Assembly: GCA_035519355.1 (NCBI GenBank)
Contig: DATIWM010000082.1
Coordinates: 1-11,464 of the forward strand
Reading direction: 5' to 3'
Length of the DNA: 11,464 nucleotides
Source of the DNA: DAOMFB01 sp035519355
Lineage (GTDB): Bacteria > Acidobacteriota > Thermoanaerobaculia > UBA5066
Part shown: piece by piece, positions 1 through 5,983 of the stretch
How the letters are laid out: every line of letters starts with the position of its first letter
Position numbering within the stretch: the stretch's first letter is position 1
Notes under the pieces: generated by a model
What the model was told of the DNA's origin: nothing
The model's database searches: none
What the model saw: the letters and a program-made list of their open reading frames with translations, nothing else
Made by a program: the position numbers and the translations under genes

Positions 1-987
1 CCCGAGATGGACATCCCGGACGTGTCCGCCGAGGCGCGACAGATCGGAGAGGAGCGGGACCACGAACGGGGCTGCGGTCAGGCCCCCGACGAGCCAGCCG
101 ACGAGGACGAGCTTCCGGGCCGCCTTCCGGCGAAGCGCCCCGATCGTGAAGAGGGCGAAGGCCGGCGCGACGGCCCAGGCCGCCGTGTGCGTGTGAAGGG
201 AGAGGCCGACCGCGCCGCCAGCCAGCGCCGCAAAGGCCGCCCGGCCGGTCCGGCGCGCCGCCAGGGTGGCCGCTGCAGCTCCGAGGACGAGGGGAACGTT
301 CAGGGCGGCGACGGAGCCCCATCGGGAGACGATGAGCGGCCAGCTCGCGACCCCCGCCAGAGCGAGGGAGAAGAGAGCGGCCCGGCGTCCGTAGAGTTCC
401 CCCGCCAGCCAGCAGACCGCGGCTGGAATGAGACAGCCCGGAAGGGCCGAGACCGCGAGGACGCCGAGCTCGGTCCGGCCGAAGAGGCCGTACACCGCCC
501 GCGCGAGGAGCAGATAGGAGTTCGAGATCACCTCGTGCGTCTCTCCCCCCGTCACGAGGGGGGTCGCTCCCGCCCACGCGTGCCGTGCGGGCTCTCTGAG
601 GGCGGGAAGCGTCTCGTAGAGCGTGTCGACCCAGAGACCCGGCGGGACGAGGTCGGCGGCGATCCATCGGAGGGGGACGCCCGCCGCCGCGACGAGAAGC
701 AGGAGCGCGGTCCCTCCCGGTCCCGCGTGAAGCCCCCTCCCGTCGGTCGCATCGCCTCCCGGTCCCTCGAAGGTCCGGCGGAGGATCCATCCGGCCAGAA
801 GACCGGCGGCGGCGGCCAGGCCCGCGTTCCGCGACCAGAGAAGCGCCACGAGCAGCGCCGTCTCCCGCGAGAAGAAGAAGAGAACGTCCCACCGGTCCCT
901 CCGGGCGAGCAGAACGAACGTCTGCAGGGCGACGAAGAGCCCGAAGAGAACGGCCGCTCGTCCGAGCGGCCGTTTCGCTTCCGTCAT
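1..987 (-). CDS. GT39/PMT-like polytopic membrane glycosyltransferase, C-terminus cut by window edge
   Basis: I translated this by hand: an ATG at 987 opens 329 codons with no stop down to base 1, so the 3' end lies outside the window. The product is very hydrophobic. Likely membrane segments lie near residues 11-27, 41-69, 93-110, 172-196, 203-222, 229-270, 272-284 and 293-312. A hydrophilic loop at about 111-160 has acidic residues (D121, E125), where GT39-type enzymes carry their catalytic aspartate. The stretch VYGLFGRTELGVLAVSALPG (166-184) followed by LAGELYGRRAALFSLALAG resembles the dolichyl/undecaprenyl-phosphate mannosyltransferase (PMT_2) and ArnT fold. Such enzymes move a sugar from a polyprenyl-phosphate carrier on the outer face of the inner membrane. 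The substrate is unknown. GAGAGG abuts the ATG with no spacing, so it is a poor ribosome site; GATACT ends 8 nt upstream. The gene lies 81 bp downstream of nrdJ on the same strand, with a hairpin between. The family call is by pattern only. Confidence 0.75.
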   Translation of the reverse strand, partial: MTEAKRPLGRAAVLFGLFVALQTFVLLARRDRWDVLFFFSRETALLVALLWSRNAGLAAAAGLLAGWILRRTFEGPGGDATDGRGLHAGPGGTALLLLVAAAGVPLRWIAADLVPPGLWVDTLYETLPALREPARHAWAGATPLVTGGETHEVISNSYLLLARAVYGLFGRTELGVLAVSALPGCLIPAAVCWLAGELYGRRAALFSLALAGVASWPLIVSRWGSVAALNVPLVLGAAAATLAARRTGRAAFAALAGGAVGLSLHTHTAAWAVAPAFALFTIGALRRKAARKLVLVGWLVGGLTAAPFVVPLLSDLSRLGGHVRDVHLG

Positions 988-1033
988 CCTCTCAGAGTAT
1001 CGCTTCGGTCGGGGAAGCCGGAGGGGGTCCGGG

Positions 1034-1056
1034 GGAACCGGCAGCCTGCCGGTTCC
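1034..1056 (-). terminator. GC hairpin downstream of nrdJ
   Basis: A perfect 10-bp inverted repeat (GGAACCGGCA and TGCCGGTTCC) with a 3-nt loop begins 12 nt after the nrdJ stop codon. There is no T-tract on the nrdJ transcript side, so this is not a textbook intrinsic terminator. In GC-rich genomes such U-less hairpins often sit at transcript ends. It could equally stabilise the nrdJ mRNA 3' end or weaken read-through into the glycosyltransferase gene. Confidence 0.5.
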
Positions 1057-1068
1057 GCCCGGTTCATA

Positions 1069-4044
1069 TCAGCTGCAACCGCTCGTCGCGCCGCAGTTCA
1101 TGCACTTGTAGCAGGCGGCGCACCGCACCATGATGCTCCCGCACTCGTGGCAGCTCGGGGCGTCGGCGCTGTTCTGGAACGTCACCGGGGCACGAACCGG
1201 CTCCCCGGCCGGGGCGGCGAAGCCGATCGGCCGCGCCTCGGCGGTTTCGGCCTTCGGCGCCGTGGCCACCGTGGCGACGGCGGCGCTGATGGCCGCCGCC
1301 TTCTCGGCCGGCACCGGCTCGAGGACCGCGGAGCGCGGACCCGCGTCGTTTCCGAGGGCGGGGGCGGCCGGCGCCTCCCGGGCGACCACGCCGGCTCGCT
1401 CCTTGAGGTCGGCCGAAAGGAACTTCGAGGCGAGCCACCGGAAGATGTAGTCGACGAGGCTCTTGGCGATCGGGATTTCCGGGTTCTTCGTGTAGCCGGC
1501 CGGCTCGAACCGCATGTGACTGAACTTCTCGACGAGCGCCTCGAGCGGGACCCCGTACTGGAGCGTCAGCGAGATCGCGGTGGCGAAGGCGTCCATGAGG
1601 CCGGAGATCGTCGAGCCCTCCTTGGCCATCGTCAGAAAGATCTCGCCCGGCGTCCCGTCCTCGTAGAGCCCGACGGTGACGTACCCCTCGTGACCGGCCA
1701 CGGAGAACTTGTGCGTGATGGCGCGGCGCTCGTCCGGAAGCTTCCGGCGCCGGGGGGTCGTCGGGGCGGCCGCCGCCGGGGCCGGCGCCGCCGCGGGGGC
1801 GGCCGTCCCCCTCTTCCCCTTCACGGCGTCGTCGCTCTTCGAGGCCGCCGTGTTGAGGGGCTGGGTCCGCTTGCAGCCGTCGCGGTAGACCGCAATGGCC
1901 TTGAGGCCCAGCTTCCACCCCTCGCGGTAGACGTTCTCGATCTCCTCGACCGAGGCGTCGGGGGGGAGGTTCACGGTCTTCGAGATCGCGCCGGACAGGA
2001 AGGGCTGGACGGCCGCCATCATCCGGACGTGGCCCATCGGGGCGATGGAACGCGTCCCGCCGACGGCCTTGAAGGCGCAGTCGAAGACGGGGAGGTGCTC
2101 TCCCTTGAGCCCCGGTGCCCCTTCGATCGTCCCCTTCTCGTCGATCCAGTTGACGATGGCGTTCGTCGCGGCCTCGTCGTAACCGAGCCGGAGGAGCGCG
2201 TGCGGGACGGTGTTGTTGACGATCTTGATCGTCCCGCCGCCGACGAGCTTCTTGTACTTCACGAGGGCGAGATCCGGCTCCACGCCGGTCGTGTCGCAGT
2301 CCATCATGAAGCCGATCGTCCCGGTCGGGGCGAGGACGGTCGCCTGCGCGTTTCGGAAGCCGTGCTGGCGCCCCGACTCCTGCGTCAGGTCCCACACGGC
2401 GCGCTGCGCCTCGAGGAGGTCCTTCGGAACGCCGCTCCGGGGTACGGCGTACGCCGCGTCCCGGTGCATGCCGATGACCTCGAGGAACGCGTCGCGGTTC
2501 GGGGCGTAGTGGGCGAAAGGCCCGAGCTCGGCCCCGAGCTTCGAGGAGGTCAGGTAGGCCTGCCCGTGCATGAGGCTCGTCACCGCCGCGGCGTAGTGGC
2601 GCCCCTCGTCGCTGTCGTAGGGGAGGCCGTTGTACATGAGGAGCGCGCCGAGGTTGGCGTAGCCGAGGCCGATGGGGCGGAAGTCGTGCGAGTTCTTCTC
2701 GATGGCGGCCGTCGGGTAGGAGGCCTCGTCGACGAGGATCTCCTGCGCCGCGAAGACGATGTCCACCGCGTGCCGGAACGTCTCGATCTCGAACCCGCCG
2801 TCCTCCCGCGCGAACTTCAGCAGATTCAGCGAGGCCAGGTTGCAGGCCGAGTCGTCGACGAACATGTACTCCGAGCAGGGGTTCGAGGCGTTGATCCGGT
2901 GGGTCGCCTTGCAGGGGTTCCACCGGTTGATCGTCGTGTCGTACTGGATGCCCGGGTCGCCGCAGATCCACGCCGCCTCGGCCATCTTCTCAAAGAGGCT
3001 CCGGGCGTCGTACGTCCCGAGCGGTTCGCCCGTGGTCACGGCGTGCGTCGTGTGCGCGCCGCCCGTCTCGACCGCCTCCATGAAGGCGTCCGTCACCCGG
3101 ACAGAGTGGTTGGCGTTCTGGAAGGAGACGTTGCTGTAGACCTCGCCGCCGAAGGAGCCGTCCCAGCCGGCCTCGATGAGGTCCCAGGCCTTCCGCTCCT
3201 CCTTCGCCTTGCAGGAGATGAACTCCTCGATGTCGGGGTGGTCCACGTTCAGGATCACCATCTTCGCGGCGCGGCGGGTCTTGCCGCCGGACTTGATGGC
3301 GCCGGCGAAGCTGTCGAACCCCTTCATGAAGGAGACGGGGCCCGACGCGATGCCGCCCGAGGAGAGCGACTCGGTCGAGGAGCGGAGGCTCGAGAGGTTC
3401 GAGCCGGTGCCCGAGCCGAACTTGAAGAGCATCCCCTCGGTCTTGGCGAGGTCGAGGATCGAGGACATCGAGTCGCCCACGGCGTTGATGAAGCAGGCGG
3501 ACGCCTGGGGCTTCGGCTCGACGCCGACGTTGAACCAGACGGGCGAGTTGAAGCTGGCGATCTGCTGGACGAGGATGTGCGTCAGTTCGTCGAAGAAGAC
3601 GTCCCGGTCGGCTGCGGTCCGGAAGGTGCCCTTCTTCCACCCCCAGCCGGTGATCGCGTCCGCGACGCGCGAGACGAGCTGCCGGACGGAGCGCTCGCGC
3701 TGCGGCGTCCCGGCCCTCCCGTGAAAGTACTTCTGTGCGACGATGTTCGTCGCCGTCATCGACCAGGACTTCGGGACCTCGACGTCCTTCTGCTCGAAGA
3801 AGACCTCGCCCTTCTCGTTCGTGATCGCCGCGGTCCGGAGCTCCCACTCGATGGCGTCGAACGGCGAGGTGACGCCGTCGGTGTAAAGGCGCCGGAAGGT
3901 GAGGCCGGTCAGGCCGGTCCCGGCCGCCGGGGTCCTCGTCGCGGTCGTCTCGCGGGGCTTCGTCTCTCGCTCGCCTCGGCTCATGCGGAAGCTCTCACTT
4001 TCGCTCTCTCGTTTCTGTCGACTCTTCGGGCCGTCGGGGGACAC
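1069..4044 (-). CDS. nrdJ: Adenosylcobalamin-dependent (class II) ribonucleoside-diphosphate reductase
   Basis: A 991-residue enzyme that reduces ribonucleotides to deoxyribonucleotides in the cytosol. It uses a thiyl radical generated from coenzyme B12, so it needs neither oxygen nor a small radical subunit. The family-typical N-domain (RRLYTDGVTSPFDAIEWELR, 51-70) starts without an ATP-cone. By analogy with E. coli NrdA, C184 (SACF) and C401 (SACN) are the redox pair. C390 in NPCSE (388-392) is the thiyl-radical cysteine, with N388 and E392 alongside. PTGTIG (573-578) fits the phosphate-binding loop. An Ala/Pro-rich linker (about 745-765) leads to a TSCPD-type domain (about 770-875). A second low-complexity linker leads to a cysteine-rich tail (C965, C968, C975, C978, C981, C984, C990) typical of this long NrdJ form and thought to bind metal or shuttle electrons. 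The start is uncertain: GTG at 4044 has AAGGG 6-10 nt upstream, while ATG at 3984 (residue 21) would remove a charged, poorly conserved leader. Candidate NrdR boxes lie upstream. Confidence 0.97.
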   Translation of the reverse strand: MSPDGPKSRQKRESESESFRMSRGERETKPRETTATRTPAAGTGLTGLTFRRLYTDGVTSPFDAIEWELRTAAITNEKGEVFFEQKDVEVPKSWSMTATNIVAQKYFHGRAGTPQRERSVRQLVSRVADAITGWGWKKGTFRTAADRDVFFDELTHILVQQIASFNSPVWFNVGVEPKPQASACFINAVGDSMSSILDLAKTEGMLFKFGSGTGSNLSSLRSSTESLSSGGIASGPVSFMKGFDSFAGAIKSGGKTRRAAKMVILNVDHPDIEEFISCKAKEERKAWDLIEAGWDGSFGGEVYSNVSFQNANHSVRVTDAFMEAVETGGAHTTHAVTTGEPLGTYDARSLFEKMAEAAWICGDPGIQYDTTINRWNPCKATHRINASNPCSEYMFVDDSACNLASLNLLKFAREDGGFEIETFRHAVDIVFAAQEILVDEASYPTAAIEKNSHDFRPIGLGYANLGALLMYNGLPYDSDEGRHYAAAVTSLMHGQAYLTSSKLGAELGPFAHYAPNRDAFLEVIGMHRDAAYAVPRSGVPKDLLEAQRAVWDLTQESGRQHGFRNAQATVLAPTGTIGFMMDCDTTGVEPDLALVKYKKLVGGGTIKIVNNTVPHALLRLGYDEAATNAIVNWIDEKGTIEGAPGLKGEHLPVFDCAFKAVGGTRSIAPMGHVRMMAAVQPFLSGAISKTVNLPPDASVEEIENVYREGWKLGLKAIAVYRDGCKRTQPLNTAASKSDDAVKGKRGTAAPAAAPAPAAAAPTTPRRRKLPDERRAITHKFSVAGHEGYVTVGLYEDGTPGEIFLTMAKEGSTISGLMDAFATAISLTLQYGVPLEALVEKFSHMRFEPAGYTKNPEIPIAKSLVDYIFRWLASKFLSADLKERAGVVAREAPAAPALGNDAGPRSAVLEPVPAEKAAAISAAVATVATAPKAETAEARPIGFAAPAGEPVRAPVTFQNSADAPSCHECGSIMVRCAACYKCMNCGATSGCS

Positions 4045-4101
4045 AGCCGCCCTTCACTCGCTTCGTGCGCTCGGGAAAACCGGATTTAGCGGACGTCTTT
4101 C

Positions 4102-4130
4102 AAGGTAGTCCGGCGCTTCCGGAATTTCAA
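4102..4130 (-). promoter_or_regulatory. Weak candidate promoter for nrdJ
   Basis: On the minus strand, TTGAAA (4125-4130, 5 of 6 to the -35 consensus) is followed after 17 nt by TACCTT (4102-4107, only 3 of 6 to the -10 consensus). Transcription would start about 50 nt ahead of the GTG at 4044. A competing -10 is TATTTT at 4135-4140, which would place the nearer NrdR-like palindrome across the promoter itself. The sequence alone does not choose between them. Confidence 0.25.
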
Positions 4131-4137
4131 GTGGAAA

Positions 4138-4184
4138 ATACAACCGGTAGTGTGCTTGTGATCAGGAGGCACTAGATCCTGTGG
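4138..4184 (-). promoter_or_regulatory. Tandem NrdR-box-like palindromes upstream of nrdJ
   Basis: Two 16-bp imperfect palindromes lie at 4138-4153 (minus strand ACACTACCGGTTGTAT) and 4169-4184 (minus strand CCACAGGATCTAGTGC). A 15-bp gap separates them, giving 31 bp centre to centre. Against the published NrdR-box pattern acaCwAtATaTwGtgt, I count about 11 of 16 matches for each. Both keep the C at position 4 and the T..G at 11 and 13. NrdR is an ATP-cone/zinc-ribbon repressor of ribonucleotide reductase genes, known to bind paired boxes about three helical turns apart, as upstream of nrdRJ in Streptomyces. No nrdR gene is in the window. The assignment rests on motif, spacing and the adjacent target gene. 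Confidence 0.55.
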
Positions 4185-4227
4185 CCCGAGACATGCTTCC
4201 GGCCCGCCCGACCGGGACCCCATCCGA

Positions 4228-4256
4228 TTGACTTCTCCGCGCGGAAATCCTACAAG
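4228..4256 (+). promoter_or_regulatory. Sigma70-type promoter of the A-type Fe-S carrier gene
   Basis: TTGACT (4228-4233, 5 of 6 to consensus) and TACAAG (4251-4256, 4 of 6) are separated by exactly 17 nt. The predicted start of transcription is near 4262-4264, giving a 5' leader of about 35 nt. That leader opens with a run of seven G (4267-4273) and can fold CGGGC (4262-4266) against GCCCG (4281-4285), a small stem abutting the ribosome-binding site. This is the best-matching promoter in the window. Confidence 0.55.
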
Positions 4257-4284
4257 AGGAGCGGGCGGGGGGGTCCGCCTGCCC

Positions 4285-4291
4285 GAGGAGG
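4285..4291 (+). promoter_or_regulatory. Ribosome-binding site that fixes the erpA start
   Basis: GAGGAGG at 4285-4291 is a near-perfect Shine-Dalgarno sequence. It ends 6 nt before the ATG at 4298, but abuts the in-frame TTG at 4292 with no spacing. The ATG is therefore the start, and the protein is two residues shorter than the longest open frame. Confidence 0.75.
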
Positions 4292-4297
4292 TTGCCC

Positions 4298-4672
4298 ATG
4301 TCGTCCACCCTCACGGAGAACAGTTCTGCGCCGGCGCCGGCCGGCGGCTTCGTCCTCACCCTCACCGACCGCGCCGTCGACAAGGTGAAGGACTTCGCCG
4401 CGAAGATGCCCGAAGCCGCCGGGAAGGCGCTCCGCGTCTTCATCCAGGGGGGTGGTTGCTCCGGCTTCCAGTACGGGTTCACGTTCGACGACAAGCGCCC
4501 GACCGACCACGTCGTGAAGACGCGCGACATCGAAGTCGTCGTCGACCCGGCCAGCGCGTCGAAGCTCCAGGGCGCCACGGTCGACTTCGTCGAGGACTTC
4601 CGCGGGGCCGGCTTCTCGGTCGAGAACCCGAACGCCACCGGCGGCTGCGGCTGCGGGAAGTCGTTCAGCTGA
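4298..4672 (+). CDS. erpA: A-type iron-sulfur cluster carrier (ErpA/SufA/IscA family)
   Basis: A 124-residue protein of the HesB/IscA family. These proteins accept Fe-S clusters from scaffold proteins and pass them to apo-enzymes in the cytosol. The three cluster-ligand cysteines are present in the usual context: C54 in GGGCSGFQYGF, and C117 and C119 in GGCGCGKSF at the C-terminus. The core begins at LTDRAVDKVKDF (about 22-33), after a short Ser/Ala/Pro-rich N-terminal extension. Which paralogue (ErpA, SufA or IscA) cannot be told from sequence alone; the symbol marks the closest general type. The gene is divergent from nrdJ, has its own promoter, and ends at a strong hairpin, so it is probably monocistronic. 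No scaffold, desulfurase or Suf ATPase gene lies nearby, though SufT is encoded about 1.3 kb downstream. Confidence 0.93.
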   Translation: MSSTLTENSSAPAPAGGFVLTLTDRAVDKVKDFAAKMPEAAGKALRVFIQGGGCSGFQYGFTFDDKRPTDHVVKTRDIEVVVDPASASKLQGATVDFVEDFRGAGFSVENPNATGGCGCGKSFS

Positions 4673-4679
4673 AGTGTTC

Positions 4680-4708
4680 CGGGAGAACCCGGACGCCGGG
4701 TTCTCCCG
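4680..4708 (+). terminator. Strong hairpin after the Fe-S carrier gene
   Basis: GGGAGAACCCGG (4681-4692) pairs perfectly with CCGGGTTCTCCC (4696-4707) around a 3-nt loop. One further C-G pair (4680/4708) makes a 13-bp stem. It begins 8 nt after the stop codon and has no T-run after it. It separates the Fe-S carrier from the MFS gene, which carries its own -10-like element. It is probably a transcript end. Confidence 0.6.
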
Positions 4709-4780
4709 ACCCGCTCCGCGCGAATCGCGAGTTCACGGGGCGGCCGGACGCGGCCGCCCGACGCTTCGGACCCCACCGTC

Positions 4781-4786
4781 TATAGT
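4781..4786 (+). promoter_or_regulatory. -10 element 9 nt before the MFS start codon
   Basis: TATAGT matches the -10 consensus at 5 of 6 positions and ends 9 nt before the GTG at 4796. There is no purine-rich ribosome site between them. The best -35 at 17-nt spacing is CCGACG (4758-4763), only 3 of 6. If used, the mRNA would have a 5' leader of 0-3 nt, that is, leaderless or nearly so. Confidence 0.4.
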
Positions 4787-4795
4787 CGGCACCCC

Positions 4796-5983
4796 GTGGC
4801 GCGCTCCCGGCTCTCTCCGCTCGTCATCGTCTTCCTGACGGTCTTCATCGATCTCATCGGGTTCGGGATCGTCATCCCGCTCCTGCCGCTCTATGCGAAG
4901 GCGCACGACCCGACGCCTGTGGAGCTCGGCCTCCTGATGGCCGGCTTCTCGGCCATGCAGTTCATCTTCGCGCCGCTCCTGGGCCGCCTCTCGGACCGCG
5001 TCGGCCGGCGGCCCGTCGTCCTCGTCTCCCTCGCGGGGACCGTCGTCAGCTACCTGCTCTTCGCCTTCGCGCACACCCTGACGGGCCTCTTCGTCTCGAG
5101 GCTGCTCGCCGGCGTCACCGGCGCGAACATCGCCGCGGCGCAGGCGATCATCGCGGACGTGACACCGCCCGAGGAGCGGGCCCGCGGCATGGGGCTGATC
5201 GGCATGGCCTTCGGGCTCGGCTTCATCTTCGGCCCCGCCCTCGGCGGGCTCGCCGTTCACCTCGGCGAGGCCGGCCCCGGTCTCTTCGCCGCGGGCCTCT
5301 CCACGATCGCCTTCCTCTGGGCGCTCGTCGCGCTCCCCGAGACCCGCCCGGCGGGCCCCCCTGACCCGGCGCGGAGCGCGCTTCCTTTCCGCGGCTTCGC
5401 CAAGGCTTTCGCGAAACCGGCTCTCGCCGCGTTCCTCCTCCTCGCCCTCGTCGCAACGACCGCCTTCTCCGGATTCGAGGCGACCTTCGCGCTCTTTCTC
5501 GCCTCGCGGTTCGGCGCGTCGCCGGCCCACGTCGCCTGGGCCTTCGTGGGCGTCGGTATCGCCGCGACGGTCGTCCAGGGAGGGCTGATCCGGCCCCTGG
5601 TCAGGCGCCTGGGCGAACTCCGCGTCATCACGCTCGGGGCCGCTTGCCTTCTCGCGGGCTTCGTCGCGCTCCTCCGCACCGACACCCTTCCCGCCCTCGT
5701 CGTCGCGCTCGCCTTCCTGTCGCTCGGGTGGGGCGTCACGATTCCCTCGCTCTCCGGGTTGATCTCCCGTCGGACGGAGGCTTCCGCGCAGGGGGAGGTC
5801 CTCGGCACCTTCCAGTCGATGACCGCGCTCGGGCGGATCGTCGGTCCCTTCTGGGGTGCGAGCTCGTTCCTCCGCTTCGGGCCGCCAGGGCCCTTCGCTA
5901 CGGGCGTCGTCTTCGAAGGCGTCGCCCTCATCCTCGCCGGCTCCCGGCTCGTAATGGAGAGGCGGGAGCCGAAAGCGCCATGA
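4796..5983 (+). CDS. MFS transporter, DHA1 family, TetA/Bcr-like efflux pump
   Basis: A 395-residue protein with the 12-helix layout of the major facilitator superfamily, in the inner membrane. Helix 1 carries D19 in FIDLIGFGIVIPLLP (17-31), the D-x-x-G-x-G pattern of proton-coupled TetA-like pumps. Motif A, GRLSDRVGRRP (63-73), lies between helices 2 and 3. R102 in SRLLAGVTGAN (101-111) matches motif B. The antiporter motif C is GMAFGLGFIFGPALGG (136-151) in helix 5. The central loop, rich in Pro and Ala (about 183-205), separates the two halves. These motifs point to drug/H+ antiport and export; the substrate cannot be read from sequence. The start is GTG with no Shine-Dalgarno. The stop overlaps the sufT start as ATGA, so the two are co-translated. 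A pump of tetracycline type is possible, but resistance should not be assumed. Confidence 0.93.
   Translation: MARSRLSPLVIVFLTVFIDLIGFGIVIPLLPLYAKAHDPTPVELGLLMAGFSAMQFIFAPLLGRLSDRVGRRPVVLVSLAGTVVSYLLFAFAHTLTGLFVSRLLAGVTGANIAAAQAIIADVTPPEERARGMGLIGMAFGLGFIFGPALGGLAVHLGEAGPGLFAAGLSTIAFLWALVALPETRPAGPPDPARSALPFRGFAKAFAKPALAAFLLLALVATTAFSGFEATFALFLASRFGASPAHVAWAFVGVGIAATVVQGGLIRPLVRRLGELRVITLGAACLLAGFVALLRTDTLPALVVALAFLSLGWGVTIPSLSGLISRRTEASAQGEVLGTFQSMTALGRIVGPFWGASSFLRFGPPGPFATGVVFEGVALILAGSRLVMERREPKAP

Noticed and set aside
1064..2971. A 635-codon minus-strand frame inside nrdJ
   Set aside because: Overlaps nrdJ in another frame and gives an Arg/Pro/Gly-rich product without recognisable motifs, which is typical of high-GC shadow frames.
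7..4089. A 1360-codon plus-strand open frame
   Set aside because: It is the codon-aligned antisense of the glycosyltransferase and nrdJ. Its product is Arg/Gly/Asp/Glu-rich with no domain pattern, while the minus strand encodes conserved motifs throughout.
4045..4200. Cobalamin riboswitch upstream of the B12-dependent reductase
   Set aside because: I looked for the conserved B12-box elements on the minus strand and did not find them. The space between the NrdR-like boxes and the start is also too short for the full aptamer.
4292..4297. TTG start for the Fe-S carrier
   Set aside because: It directly abuts the GAGGAGG ribosome site, leaving no spacing; the ATG at 4298 has the proper 6-nt spacing.
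4733..5530. A 265-codon minus-strand frame opposite the MFS gene
   Set aside because: Glu/Arg/Gly-rich shadow of the transporter's hydrophobic codons; no domain pattern.
5644..5979. Upstream extension of sufT inside the MFS gene
   Set aside because: The extra 112 residues are Arg/Pro-rich shadow of the MFS frame. SufT homology begins at the ATG at 5980, which overlaps the MFS stop.
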